DNA of 64,000 nt, from the NCBI RefSeq assembly GCF_000184745.1, contig NC_014931.1, positions 558,001-622,000 on the forward strand, read 5' to 3'. The DNA comes from Variovorax paradoxus EPS (GTDB lineage: Bacteria; Pseudomonadota; Gammaproteobacteria; Burkholderiales; Burkholderiaceae_C). Both the position numbers and the translations under genes were made by a program. The notes beneath the pieces are model-generated. The model was not told where the DNA came from. It ran no database searches and saw nothing but the letters and a program-made list of their open reading frames with translations. This document shows, piece after piece, positions 9,433 through 17,938 of this stretch; positions within the stretch are counted from its first letter, which is position 1; each line of letters starts with the position of its first letter.

Positions 9433-11411
9433 GCAGGTAGAAAAAAGCTCACAGGCCGGCTGCGCCAGCGCGCCCAGATGGCGCTGCGGATGCGGGCGCG
9501 GTCACCAAGGCTCACGCTGTGCGCGCGCAGCGCAAGGCGGAATGCGAAATAGAAACTCACGCTCACATTGAGCGCGCCGATCACCGGGATCGCCGCCACC
9601 GCCCACCAGAGGGCGGGCTGCTGCAGCACCGACAGGCCCGTGGACGCCGTGGCTGCGGCAATCTGCCCGGCCGAGAGTGTCACGTGGCGCACATCCAGCC
9701 CGAGCCCGAAGAAACCCGCGAACGCGGGCAGCAGGCCCAGCATGAGTCCCAGCGAGATGTTGGAGGCGAAGCCTGAGATGTGTGTGCGCATGAAGGTGGC
9801 CCAGCGGCGAGCCCGGGCGGCACCCAGAAAGGCGCCGATGCGTGGGTTGTAACGCATGGCGGAGTCCAGGCGATGCAGGACAAAGGCGTTTTCTGTCCAT
9901 CCGGCGACGATGCTGGCCGAAAACAGCAGGATGCCGGTGATTGCCGCGAAAAGCGCGGTCGGCCCGGCGAGCGAGAGCGAATGCAGCGTGGCCGCGGCGT
10001 GCGCCGCGTCCAGCAGCGGCCGTCCGAGCGCGTACTGCACCAGGAGCGCGAGTGCGATCATCGCCGGCACCACCACCAGCACGTTGCCCAGCACCGCCGC
10101 CACCTGAGAGCGCACGAGGTTGGCCACCTCGTCGACGAAATGGTCCACCGCGCCGTCCGCCTTGATGTCGCGCAGCCGCGCCGCGAGCGCCGGCGCCGTC
10201 ATCGCGGGCTGCTTGGTGGCCAGCGTCAGGTGCAGCAACTGGATCGCGACGAAGCTCGCCGCATACATCAGGCCCGAGGCGAGGCCGGCCCAGAAGGCCG
10301 ACAGCGCCAGCGCGTAGATGCCGAACTTCAGCAGCACCGTCATGGCCGTGAGCGCGCCGCCGCCCGCGGCCTTCTTCACCATCTGCAGGTAACTCGCGCG
10401 GTCGCGGGTGATGTAGTGCTCGCCGGTCTCGGCGCTGCGCTCGGTCACCTTGGCCGCGAGCATCGACGAGTTCGTGGCAACGAGCGCGCGGATGCTGTTG
10501 CGCTCGCCGCCTGCGAGCACCAGCTTGCCGATGAGCCGCGCCACGCTGGGCGCGGGCGAGGGCGACATCAGGCAGTCGAGCAGCTCGCGGATGCGCAGCA
10601 CGCGCTCGCGCAACTGGCGCAGCCGGAACACCAGGCCGACCGAGATGCCGTTGTCCTCCAGGTGCGTGTAGACCGACGAGGCGCTGGCGCGGCAGGCGTC
10701 GAGCCGGTCGCGGAAGGCGACGAAGGCGGCCTGCAGGGCCTCGTCGCTTTCTTCGCCTTCGGGCTGCTCGAACATCTGCTCGCGCAGTTCGTCCAGGTCG
10801 GCCATCAGCGCGTGGAAAGGGCGGTTCTCGTGGTGCTCCGCGCTGATGCGCAGGCGCAGCTCGGGCGAGAAACCGGCCGCCACCACCTGGCTGCCGCAGT
10901 AGGTGACCGCGTCCATCACGGTATGGCGCCAGCGCGGCGAGCCGTCGGTGTCCACGGTGGCATCGGCCAGCAGCGCGCCGATGCGGGCGAGCTGGGTGTC
11001 ATCGAGCAGCGCGATCCAGCCCGCGTCGAACACGCCGGGCAGCACCATGCGGAACAGGTCCGAGGCATCGGTGGTCTCGGGCGTACCAGGCAGGATCTTC
11101 CGGCGCAGCCGCTCGCTCAATTCGCTCACGAACGCGGTGCGCGGCGCGAAGCCGTAGTCGGCCAGGAGCGTGGTCAGGTCGACCGATTGCGTGAACACCC
11201 GCCACCAGGCGCGCAGGCGCTCGCGCAACTCGGGCCGCGCCTCGACGGCATCGAGCAGCAGCGACACCCGGCCCATGGCCGCCTGCGGCGAGGCGCGGTC
11301 GCCGCGCAGCCAGTCGAAAAGATTGATGAGCCAGATGTGGCGCTGCGCCACATCGGCCGTGGGGTCGAGGCCGGCAAGCAGCCCCTGCAAGTCGCGCGAT
11401 GCTGCAGCCAT
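9429..11411 (-). CDS. Gcr-family ('site-specific recombinase') multi-pass membrane protein
   Basis: 660 residues from the chosen ATG at 11411 (MAAASRDLQGLLAGLDP); the frame stays open to an ATG at 11504, but the extra 31 residues look non-coding. The N-terminal ~340 residues are soluble and helical, with LINLFDWLRGDRASPQAAMGR and a Leu/Arg-rich segment. The C-terminal half has at least six hydrophobic segments. Overall it matches COG4389, named after gonococcal Gcr, but no known recombinase catalytic motif is visible and the topology looks like a membrane protein. It is the first gene of the operon with the antiporter and the ligase (ATGA overlap at 9429-9432). Confidence 0.75.
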   Translation of the reverse strand: MAAASRDLQGLLAGLDPTADVAQRHIWLINLFDWLRGDRASPQAAMGRVSLLLDAVEARPELRERLRAWWRVFTQSVDLTTLLADYGFAPRTAFVSELSERLRRKILPGTPETTDASDLFRMVLPGVFDAGWIALLDDTQLARIGALLADATVDTDGSPRWRHTVMDAVTYCGSQVVAAGFSPELRLRISAEHHENRPFHALMADLDELREQMFEQPEGEESDEALQAAFVAFRDRLDACRASASSVYTHLEDNGISVGLVFRLRQLRERVLRIRELLDCLMSPSPAPSVARLIGKLVLAGGERNSIRALVATNSSMLAAKVTERSAETGEHYITRDRASYLQMVKKAAGGGALTAMTVLLKFGIYALALSAFWAGLASGLMYAASFVAIQLLHLTLATKQPAMTAPALAARLRDIKADGAVDHFVDEVANLVRSQVAAVLGNVLVVVPAMIALALLVQYALGRPLLDAAHAAATLHSLSLAGPTALFAAITGILLFSASIVAGWTENAFVLHRLDSAMRYNPRIGAFLGAARARRWATFMRTHISGFASNISLGLMLGLLPAFAGFFGLGLDVRHVTLSAGQIAAATASTGLSVLQQPALWWAVAAIPVIGALNVSVSFYFAFRLALRAHSVSLGDRARIRSAIWARWRSRPVSFFLPA

Positions 11412-11543
11412 GGTGAAAGGAAAGGAGAGGAGAGGAAAGTCAGCGCGGGAGCACCGCGGAGCCGGCTTCGCCGGGCCGCTGGTGCTGCCCCCGGCGAGGG
11501 GCAAGGAGAGGCAAGACGAAGTGTGCGAAGCCCGGGGGCGTGC

Positions 11544-11939
11544 CTAGTGCAGCACCCGTGAAACGGGTGCACCGCCGATGTCTGCTTCGAGCACGAACAT
11601 GGGAACCGGCACGTCGAAGCGCTCGCCTTCCTCGGTCACCACGAAGAAGCTGCCGTGCATCGTGCCGCTCGCCGCCTGGAGCCTGCAGCCGCTGGTGTAG
11701 CGGAACGATTCGCCGGGCGCCAGCAGCGGCTGCTGGCCGATCACACCCAGGCCCTTCACTTCCTGCGGGTGGCCCGAGGCGTCATTGATGAGCCAGTGGC
11801 GCGCGATCAGTTGCGCGCCCACCGTGCCCACGTTGGTGATGGTGATCGTGTAGGAGAAGGTGTAGACGTCGTCCTTCGGGGAGGACTGGTCGGCCAGGTA
11901 ACGCGGTTCGACCTGGACGCTGAAGGGGCTGTGTGACAT
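11544..11939 (-). CDS. apaG: ApaG protein (Co2+/Mg2+ efflux-associated, DUF525)
   Basis: 131 residues, the usual ApaG length. The family blocks are clear: [16 protein letters not shown] at the start, [22 protein letters not shown] in the middle, and [25 protein letters not shown], then MHGSFFV near the end. The protein is a single fibronectin-like beta sandwich; its biochemical role is unsettled, with genetic links to cobalt resistance. It is divergent from rpe across 60 bp. Confidence 0.95.
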   Translation of the reverse strand: MSHSPFSVQVEPRYLADQSSPKDDVYTFSYTITITNVGTVGAQLIARHWLINDASGHPQEVKGLGVIGQQPLLAPGESFRYTSGCRLQAASGTMHGSFFVVTEEGERFDVPVPMFVLEADIGGAPVSRVLH

Positions 11940-11999
11940 GGGGCGGATGGTAACGGAGGCCTTTCCTCGGACTTCCGCTCGCTGCGAGAATCCGGGGTT
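11940..11999. promoter_or_regulatory. Short divergent intergenic region apaG / rpe
   Basis: 60 bp between the start codons of two divergent genes, so both promoters or leaders must lie here or inside the opposite coding sequence. No convincing -35/-10 pair is visible by eye. Confidence 0.4.
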
Positions 12000-12692
12000 A
12001 TGAGCACCCCGTTCCGCATCGCCCCCTCCATCCTTTCCGCCGATTTCGCGCACCTCGGCCAGGAACTGACCGACGTGATCGCCGCCGGCGCCGACTGGAT
12101 CCACTTCGACGTGATGGACAACCACTACGTGCCGAACCTGACCTTCGGCCCGATGATCTGCCAGGCGCTCAAGCCCTACGCCAAGACGGCGGACGGCACC
12201 CCGGTGCCCATCGACGTGCACCTGATGATCCAGCCGGTCGACGCCCTGGCGGCCTCTTTCGCGCAAGCGGGCGCCGACTACATCAGCTTCCACCCCGACG
12301 CGTCGCCCCATGTGCACCGCAGCATCCAGGCCATCAAGGCCGCGGGCTGCAAGGCGGGGCTGGTGTTCAATCCGGGGCTGGGGCTCGAAGCGCTGGACTG
12401 GGCCATCGACGACATCGACCTCATCCTCATCATGAGCGTGAACCCCGGCTTCGGCGGCCAGAGCTTCATCGACTCGGCGCTGCGCAAGATCGAACTCGCG
12501 CGCAAGCGCATCGAGCAGAGCGGACGCGACATCCGCCTCGAAGTGGATGGCGGCATCAAGGCCGACAACATCGCGCGCGTGGCCTCGGCCGGCGCCGACA
12601 CCTTCGTGGCCGGCAGCGCGATCTTCAACGCCAAGGACTATGGCGCGGTGATTGGCGAGATGCGCAAGAACCTGGCCGGCGTCAGCGCTTGA
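12000..12692 (+). CDS. rpe: Ribulose-phosphate 3-epimerase
   Basis: 230 residues; interconverts ribulose 5-phosphate and xylulose 5-phosphate in the pentose phosphate and Calvin pathways. The TIM-barrel motifs are complete: [33 protein letters not shown] (metal-binding His and catalytic Asp), [29 protein letters not shown] and [11 protein letters not shown] (second catalytic Asp), then AGSAIF for phosphate binding. The 3' end overlaps the end of the convergent small gene by 11 bp. Confidence 0.97.
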   Translation: MSTPFRIAPSILSADFAHLGQELTDVIAAGADWIHFDVMDNHYVPNLTFGPMICQALKPYAKTADGTPVPIDVHLMIQPVDALAASFAQAGADYISFHPDASPHVHRSIQAIKAAGCKAGLVFNPGLGLEALDWAIDDIDLILIMSVNPGFGGQSFIDSALRKIELARKRIEQSGRDIRLEVDGGIKADNIARVASAGADTFVAGSAIFNAKDYGAVIGEMRKNLAGVSA

Positions 12693-12954
12693 TCTTGTCG
12701 TTGTAGACGCGGTCGGCCTCCGGCCCGCGGTCGGTGTCGACCACGCCGCGTTCCACGTCGTCGTGCGCCTGGCGGCCTACCTTGGTGGGTTTACCGTCCT
12801 GGGTCTGCTGGCTGTCCGAGGACTGGTCTCGCTCGTGCGGCAGGCGCGGCGCCGATTCGCCGCCCTGCTCGACCTTGGTCTTGCCGCCGCCCGCGTCCTT
12901 CGACGGGTCTTTCGGGTCGGTGGGCGGGGTCTTGCTGGGCTTGGCTTGGGTCAT
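12682..12954 (-). CDS. Small hydrophilic protein of unknown function (90 aa)
   Basis: 90 residues, very polar and probably disordered: the N-terminus is rich in Lys, Pro and Asp ([19 protein letters not shown]) and the rest in Gln, Asp and Arg. AAGGAG lies 8 nt upstream of the ATG, a strong argument that it is translated. No domain is recognised. The 3' end overlaps rpe by 11 bp. A longer frame upstream to 13368 is not supported because it lacks a site of this quality and runs into the divergent deacylase gene. Confidence 0.6.
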   Translation of the reverse strand: MTQAKPSKTPPTDPKDPSKDAGGGKTKVEQGGESAPRLPHERDQSSDSQQTQDGKPTKVGRQAHDDVERGVVDTDRGPEADRVYNDKIKR

Positions 12955-13108
12955 GCGATGGCTCCTTCGTGCGTTGCCTTGCAGCCTGCCCCGCACGGCG
13001 CGCCGCGGCGGTAGGACATGCAAGGCAGGCCCTGTAGGTCGCCGCTCGGGTGCTATGAAACGGATAGCGGCTTTGCGCCGGTGGAAGGGCCTCCGCAATA
13101 ATCCCCGC

Positions 13109-14110
13109 ATGTCTTCCGATCCTTTTGCCGGCGTGGCGACCGACAGCCTGCGCATCCACACCTTCGCCTCGCTCCACCCTGGTCCGCGCCTGCTCGTGAT
13201 CGGCGGCGTGCACGGCAACGAGACCTGCGGCACCGCGGGCATCGAGCGCATCCTGGCCGAGTTCGATGCCGGCACGCTGCAGTTGCAGCGTGGCGAGCTG
13301 ACGCTGGTGCCCGTGGCCAACCCGCTCGCGCGCCGGCGCCTGCAGCGCGAAGGCGAGCGCAACCTCAACCGCCTGTTCCGCCCGACCGACGAACCCGCCG
13401 ACTACGAAGCCTGCATCACCAACCGCCTCGCGCCGGTCATCGCGCGCCACGAGGTGCTGCTCGACCTGCACTCCTTCCAGAGCGAGGGCGAGGCCTTCGC
13501 GATGATCGGCCCGCGCGACAACACCGGCACGCTGGAGCCCTTCGCCCGCTCGTACGAAGAGGGCCAGCTCGCGCTGCACATCGGCACGCCGATCGTGGTG
13601 GAAGGCTGGCTCGACATCTACGCCGCCGGCCTCGCGCAGCGCGCCGGCGGCGCGCCGGCCGACGAGGCCGCGCTCGACTTCGGCCGCGGCACCAACGAAT
13701 ACATCCGCAGCTGCGGCGGCTACGGCGTCACGCTCGAATGCGGCCAGCACGACGACCCCCAGGCGCCCGAGGTGGCGTGGCGCGCCATCCGCCGCACGCT
13801 CGCGCTGCTGGGCATGGCCGCCTTGCCGCCCGGGCTCTCGGGCGCGCCGGCGCAGCCGCCGAAGCTGCTGCGCCTGGCCAGCGTGACCGACCGGCTGCAT
13901 GAAGAAGACAGCTTCGTGCGCGACTGGGCCACCTTCGACGAGGTGCGGCGCGGCGAGCCCATCGGCATGCGCCACGACGGCACGATGCTGAACGCGCCGG
14001 ACGACGGCTTCATCGTGTTCCCCAATGCGCTCGCGCTGCCGGGCACCGAGTGGTTCTACTTCGCGCACCCGAGCGAGCGCGTCCTCGGGCCGGTGACCGG
14101 CACGGCCTGA
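13109..14110 (+). CDS. Succinylglutamate desuccinylase / aspartoacylase family zinc hydrolase
   Basis: 333 residues. The zinc site of the M14-like AstE/AspA family is visible: VIGGVHGNETCG supplies the first His and Glu, and LLDLHSF the second His; the putative catalytic Glu sits in GVTLECGQHDD. Also conserved is NLNRLFRP. Members cleave N-acyl amino acids (N-succinylglutamate, N-acetylaspartate). No arginine-succinyltransferase pathway genes are nearby, so the specific substrate is unknown. A short GC hairpin spans its stop codon. Confidence 0.85.
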   Translation: MSSDPFAGVATDSLRIHTFASLHPGPRLLVIGGVHGNETCGTAGIERILAEFDAGTLQLQRGELTLVPVANPLARRRLQREGERNLNRLFRPTDEPADYEACITNRLAPVIARHEVLLDLHSFQSEGEAFAMIGPRDNTGTLEPFARSYEEGQLALHIGTPIVVEGWLDIYAAGLAQRAGGAPADEAALDFGRGTNEYIRSCGGYGVTLECGQHDDPQAPEVAWRAIRRTLALLGMAALPPGLSGAPAQPPKLLRLASVTDRLHEEDSFVRDWATFDEVRRGEPIGMRHDGTMLNAPDDGFIVFPNALALPGTEWFYFAHPSERVLGPVTGTA

Positions 14111-14115
14111 GGCCG
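14103..14115 (+). other. Short GC hairpin over the deacylase stop codon
   Basis: CGGCC, loop TGA (the stop codon), GGCCG form a perfect 5-bp stem. There is no T-tract after it, so it could be a weak 3' end or merely chance. Confidence 0.25.
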
Positions 14116-14175
14116 CGTTCCTACACCGCGCGGCCTGGGGCGCGGCACACATTCCGAACCTGAAGGAGTGTGCCC

Positions 14176-15171
14176 ATGCCCGTCTCGAAGAAAGCCCCCG
14201 CGCCGCGCGTCCTGTGGAAGGGCGCGATCAGCTTCGGCCTCGTCCACATCCCGGTGGCGCTCTATTCGGCCACCACCGACCACGGCATCGACTTCGACTG
14301 GCTCGACAAGCGCAGCATGGACCCGGTCGGCTACAAGCGCATCAACAAGAAGACCGGCAAGGAAATCACGCGCGAGAACATCGTCAAGGGCGTGGAGTAC
14401 GAGGACGGCGAGTACGTGGTGCTCAGCGACAAGGAAATCGCGGCCGCCTATCCCAAGACCACGCAGACCATCGAAATCGAGACCTTCGTGCCCGCGAACG
14501 GCATTCCGTTCGTGTACCTGGAGCGGCCCTATTACGTGGCGCCGATCAACAAGGGCGCGAAGGTCTACGCGCTGCTGCGCGAGACGCTGCAGCGCAGCGA
14601 GCGCGTGGGCGTGGCGCGCGTCGTGATCCAGACCAAGCAGCACCTGGCGGTGCTGGTGCCCGTCGGCCCCGGCCTCGTGCTGAACCTGCTGCGCTGGGGC
14701 GCCGACATCCGCCCGTGGAACGACCTGCCGCTGCCGTCCGAAGATGCGAAGAAGGCGGGGCTCACCGACCGCGAGCTCAAGATGGCCCAGCAGCTCGTGG
14801 AGGACATGAGCGGCGAGTGGGACCCGATGGAATACAAGGACGAGTTCAAGGACGAGATCCTGCGGCTGGTCGATCGCAAGGTGAAGGCAGGCCAGACCGA
14901 GACGGTGACGCAGCCTGACCCCGAAGAGGGCCAGTCCACCGAAGGCAAGGGCGCCAAGATCATCGACCTCACCGAGCTGCTGCAGCGCAGCCTGCGCAGC
15001 AAGGGCGGCAAGACGAAGGCCGTGGCCAACGATGAGGACGAGGACGACGACAAAGAAGGCGACGCGCCCGCGCCTCGCGCCAAGCCGGCGGCCAGGAAGC
15101 GCAAGCCCGCCGCAAAGGCCGCTTCGAAAGCGGCCTCGAAGACCGCCACACGCCATCGCCGCGCAGCCTGA
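14176..15171 (+). CDS. ku: Ku protein of bacterial non-homologous end joining
   Basis: 331 residues. The opening RVLWKGAISFGLVHIPVALYSAT is the diagnostic start of bacterial Ku. The core includes RPYYVAPINKGAKVYALLRETL and DLPLPSEDAKKAGLTDRELK. The homodimer rings broken DNA ends and recruits LigD. After about residue 270 the tail becomes Lys/Ala/Arg-rich, like the DNA-binding C-terminal extensions of some Ku proteins. AAGGAG at 14163-14168 is 7 nt before the ATG at 14176; the GTG at 14170 is too close to that site. ligD starts 12 bp downstream, so the pair forms an operon. Confidence 0.95.
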   Translation: MPVSKKAPAPRVLWKGAISFGLVHIPVALYSATTDHGIDFDWLDKRSMDPVGYKRINKKTGKEITRENIVKGVEYEDGEYVVLSDKEIAAAYPKTTQTIEIETFVPANGIPFVYLERPYYVAPINKGAKVYALLRETLQRSERVGVARVVIQTKQHLAVLVPVGPGLVLNLLRWGADIRPWNDLPLPSEDAKKAGLTDRELKMAQQLVEDMSGEWDPMEYKDEFKDEILRLVDRKVKAGQTETVTQPDPEEGQSTEGKGAKIIDLTELLQRSLRSKGGKTKAVANDEDEDDDKEGDAPAPRAKPAARKRKPAAKAASKAASKTATRHRRAA

Positions 15172-15183
15172 GGTGCCTTCGCC

Positions 15184-17793
15184 ATGGGAACAACCCGCAC
15201 CGCATCGACCGCGCGCAAGGCGCTTTCCCGCTACCACGGCAAGCGCGATTTCTCGCGCACGCCGGAGCCCAAGGAGGGCGGCCGCGCGGGCCAGGGCGTG
15301 CTCTCCTTCGTCATCCAGAAGCACCACGCGAGCCGCCTGCACTACGACTTCCGGCTCGAACTCGACGGCACGCTCAAGAGCTGGGCCGTGCCGAAAGGAC
15401 CGTGCCTCGATCCGACGGTCAAGCGCATGGCGGTGCATGTCGAGGACCATCCGATTTCGTATGCGGACTTCGAGGGCACCATTCCGCCGAAGCAATACGG
15501 TGCCGGCACCGTCATCGTGTGGGACCGAGGCGACTGGCTGCCGGAGGGGGGTAGCGAAGCCGACGCGCGCAAGGCGCTCGCGGCCGGCAAGCTCAAGTTC
15601 GAGCTGCGCGGCGAAAAGCTCAAGGGCCACTGGACGCTGGTGCGCATGCGCGGCAAGGGCGACGAGAAGCAAGAGCCGTGGCTGCTCATCAAGGAGCGCG
15701 ACGACGCGGCGCGCGATCTTGCCGATTACGACGTGCTCGAAGAGCAACCCGCGAGCGTGCTGACCGGCCGCGGCTTGGACGAGGTGGACAGTCCGCCGAA
15801 GAAGGCGGCGCCCGCCAAAAAGGCCGCGGCGAAGAAGCCCGAGAAGAAAGCGGCAAAGAAGGAGGTCAAGAAGGAGGTCAAGAAGAAGGCCGCCTTGCCC
15901 GCCACCCTTCAACCGCAGCTCGCGGTCCTCGCCGCTTCGCCTCCGTCATCGCCCGACGACTGGCTCTACGAACTCAAGTTCGACGGCTACCGCCTGCTCG
16001 CGCGCATCGACAAGGGCAAGGTGCGCTGCTTCACCCGCAACGGCCATGACTGGACCGACAAGCTGCCCGTCATCGCCAAGGCCCTCGCCAAGCTACCCAC
16101 CGATTCGGCCTGGCTCGACGGCGAGATCACCGTGGAAGGGGGCAACGGCGCGCCCGATTTCCAGGCGCTGCAGAACGCCTTCGACCGCGGTGCGACTTCA
16201 TCCATCGTCTACTGGCTGTTCGATGCGCCCTTTCTCGATGGGCAGGACCTGCGCGACGAGCCGGTCGAGGAGCGACGTGCGCACCTGGCCCGCCTGCTCG
16301 GCAAGCGGCCACCGGCGACGCTGCGCCTGAGCGAGGCCTTCGATGCGTCGCCGCGCGACCTGCTTGCGTCGTCCGCGCGCATCGGCTTCGAGGGCATCGT
16401 CGGCAAGCGGAAGGGCTCGCCGTACGTGTCGCGCCGCTCGGCCGACTGGATCAAGCTCAAGAACCAGCAGCGCCAGGAGTTCGTGATCGGCGGCTACACC
16501 GCGCCCAAGGGTTCGCGCTCGGGGTTCGGCGCGCTGCTGCTGGGCGTGCACGACGACAAGGGGCGGCTGCGCTATTGCGGCAACGTGGGCACCGGATTCA
16601 ACGCGGATCGGCTCGCCGACATCAAGGCGCGGCTGGACAGGCTGGCCACCGACGACTGTCCCTTCAAGCCCATGCCGGACGGCGCGAATGCGAAGGCGCA
16701 ATGGGTCAAGCCCACGCTGGTGGCCGAAGTCTCTTTCGGCGAATGGACGCGCGAAGACCGCGTGCGCCAGGCGGTATTCCAGGGGCTGCGCACCGACAAG
16801 CCCGCGCGCGGCATCGTGCGCGAACGGGCGGCGCCTTCCGAGACATCGCCCGAGACATCAACCGAAGCATCAACCGACACACCCGCGAAGAAGCAAGGAG
16901 CAAGGAAATCCATGGCGCTGAAGATCACCCACGCCGACCGCGTGATCGATGCGAAGAGCGGCATCACCAAGGGCGAACTCGCCGCCTACTACGACGCGGT
17001 GGGCACGCTCATGCTGCCGCACCTGCGCGGGCGGCCGGTGTCGCTGGTGCGCGCGCCCGACGGCGTGGGCGGCGAGCTGTTCTTCCAGAAGCACATCCAG
17101 AACCGCGAGATACCCGGCGTCAACCTGCTGGACCCCGCGCTCGATCCGGGCCACGAGCCGCTGCTGCAGATCGACAGCAAGACCGGGCTCATCGGCGCCG
17201 CGCAGATGAACGTCATCGAGCTGCACACCTGGAACGCCACCTCGCGCGCCATCGACCGGCCCGACCGCATGACCTTCGACCTGGACCCCGGCGAAGGCGT
17301 GGGCTGGCCGCAGATCCAGGAAGCGACGCTGCTGGTGCGCACGCTGCTCGACGAACTGGGCCTGCCGTCGTTCCTGAAGACCAGCGGCGGCAAGGGGATG
17401 CATGTGGTGGTGCCGATCCGCCGGCAGTACGGCTGGGACGAGGTCAAGGGGTTCTCGCAGGCCGTGGTGGTGCACCTGGCGAAGACGATTCCGGACCGCT
17501 TCGTCGCCAAGAGCGGGCCGCGCAACCGCGTGGGGAAGGTGTTCGTGGATTACCTGCGCAACGGCTTCGGCGCGACCACGGTCAGCGCGTGGTCGGCGCG
17601 GTCGCGCCCGGGGCTGGGCGTGTCGGTGCCGGTGGCGTGGGAGGAGTTGCCCGCCCTGACCGGCGCCGCGCAATGGACCGTCGCCAACGTGGCCGAGCGC
17701 CTCGCCACGGGCAACAAGCCGTGGGCGGCGATGGAGCGCAGCCGAAAAGGCATCGCCGCGGCGATGAAGATGCTCGACTACAAACCGGCGTAG
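15184..17793 (+). CDS. ligD: ATP-dependent DNA ligase LigD (phosphoesterase-ligase-polymerase)
   Basis: 869 residues with all three NHEJ activities in the order seen in Pseudomonas LigD. The 3'-phosphoesterase domain (~39-195) has HHASRLHYDFRLELDG and the family stretch around IPPKQYGAGTV. A Lys-rich linker (~200-235) follows. The ligase domain (~240-550) carries the adenylation motif LKFDGYR with catalytic Lys265. The polymerase/primase domain (~577-869) has the metal-binding DLDPGEG (Asp699 and Asp701) and KTSGGKGMHVV. It repairs double-strand breaks with Ku. A good internal ribosome-binding site precedes Met577 at the domain boundary (separate entry). Confidence 0.96.
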   Translation: MGTTRTASTARKALSRYHGKRDFSRTPEPKEGGRAGQGVLSFVIQKHHASRLHYDFRLELDGTLKSWAVPKGPCLDPTVKRMAVHVEDHPISYADFEGTIPPKQYGAGTVIVWDRGDWLPEGGSEADARKALAAGKLKFELRGEKLKGHWTLVRMRGKGDEKQEPWLLIKERDDAARDLADYDVLEEQPASVLTGRGLDEVDSPPKKAAPAKKAAAKKPEKKAAKKEVKKEVKKKAALPATLQPQLAVLAASPPSSPDDWLYELKFDGYRLLARIDKGKVRCFTRNGHDWTDKLPVIAKALAKLPTDSAWLDGEITVEGGNGAPDFQALQNAFDRGATSSIVYWLFDAPFLDGQDLRDEPVEERRAHLARLLGKRPPATLRLSEAFDASPRDLLASSARIGFEGIVGKRKGSPYVSRRSADWIKLKNQQRQEFVIGGYTAPKGSRSGFGALLLGVHDDKGRLRYCGNVGTGFNADRLADIKARLDRLATDDCPFKPMPDGANAKAQWVKPTLVAEVSFGEWTREDRVRQAVFQGLRTDKPARGIVRERAAPSETSPETSTEASTDTPAKKQGARKSMALKITHADRVIDAKSGITKGELAAYYDAVGTLMLPHLRGRPVSLVRAPDGVGGELFFQKHIQNREIPGVNLLDPALDPGHEPLLQIDSKTGLIGAAQMNVIELHTWNATSRAIDRPDRMTFDLDPGEGVGWPQIQEATLLVRTLLDELGLPSFLKTSGGKGMHVVVPIRRQYGWDEVKGFSQAVVVHLAKTIPDRFVAKSGPRNRVGKVFVDYLRNGFGATTVSAWSARSRPGLGVSVPVAWEELPALTGAAQWTVANVAERLATGNKPWAAMERSRKGIAAAMKMLDYKPA
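16895..16914 (+). promoter_or_regulatory. Possible internal ribosome-binding site and start inside ligD
   Basis: AAGGAG at 16895-16900 and AAGGA at 16902-16906 precede an in-frame ATG at 16912, the first codon of the polymerase domain. Initiation here would give a separate ~293-residue polymerase/primase. Whether it is used is unknown. Confidence 0.45.
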
Positions 17794-17801
17794 CGCCCCG
17801 G

Positions 17802-17924
17802 TTTTTCTCCCTCCCCTTCCCGGGGGAGGGGTTGGGGTGGGGGCACACGACGGCCTGCACAACAGCACGGCGCCTCATTGAAGGCCTGCCCCCATCCCAG
17901 CCTTCCCCCGGAAGGGGAAGGAGC
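17802..17924. repeat. Dispersed palindromic (REP-like) element, copy B
   Basis: About 123 bp with the same outer arms as copy A (TTTTTCTCCCTCCCCTTCC at the left, CCCCGGAAGGGGAAGGAGC at the right). Its spacer, around CACACGACGGCCTGCACAAC, resembles that of copy C rather than A and D. It sits in the convergent gap between ligD and the transglutaminase gene, where it could fold in either transcript. Confidence 0.85.
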
Positions 17925-17938
17925 GAATACCGAACCGC

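Noticed and set aside
9429..11411. Mobile element or integron based on the 'recombinase' family name
   Set aside because: No attachment sites, direct repeats, cassette array or integrase motif; the gene sits in a tight housekeeping-like operon.
14170..14175. GTG at 14170 as the ku start
   Set aside because: Only 1 nt from the AAGGAG ribosome-binding site; the ATG at 14176 has correct spacing and a family-like N-terminus.
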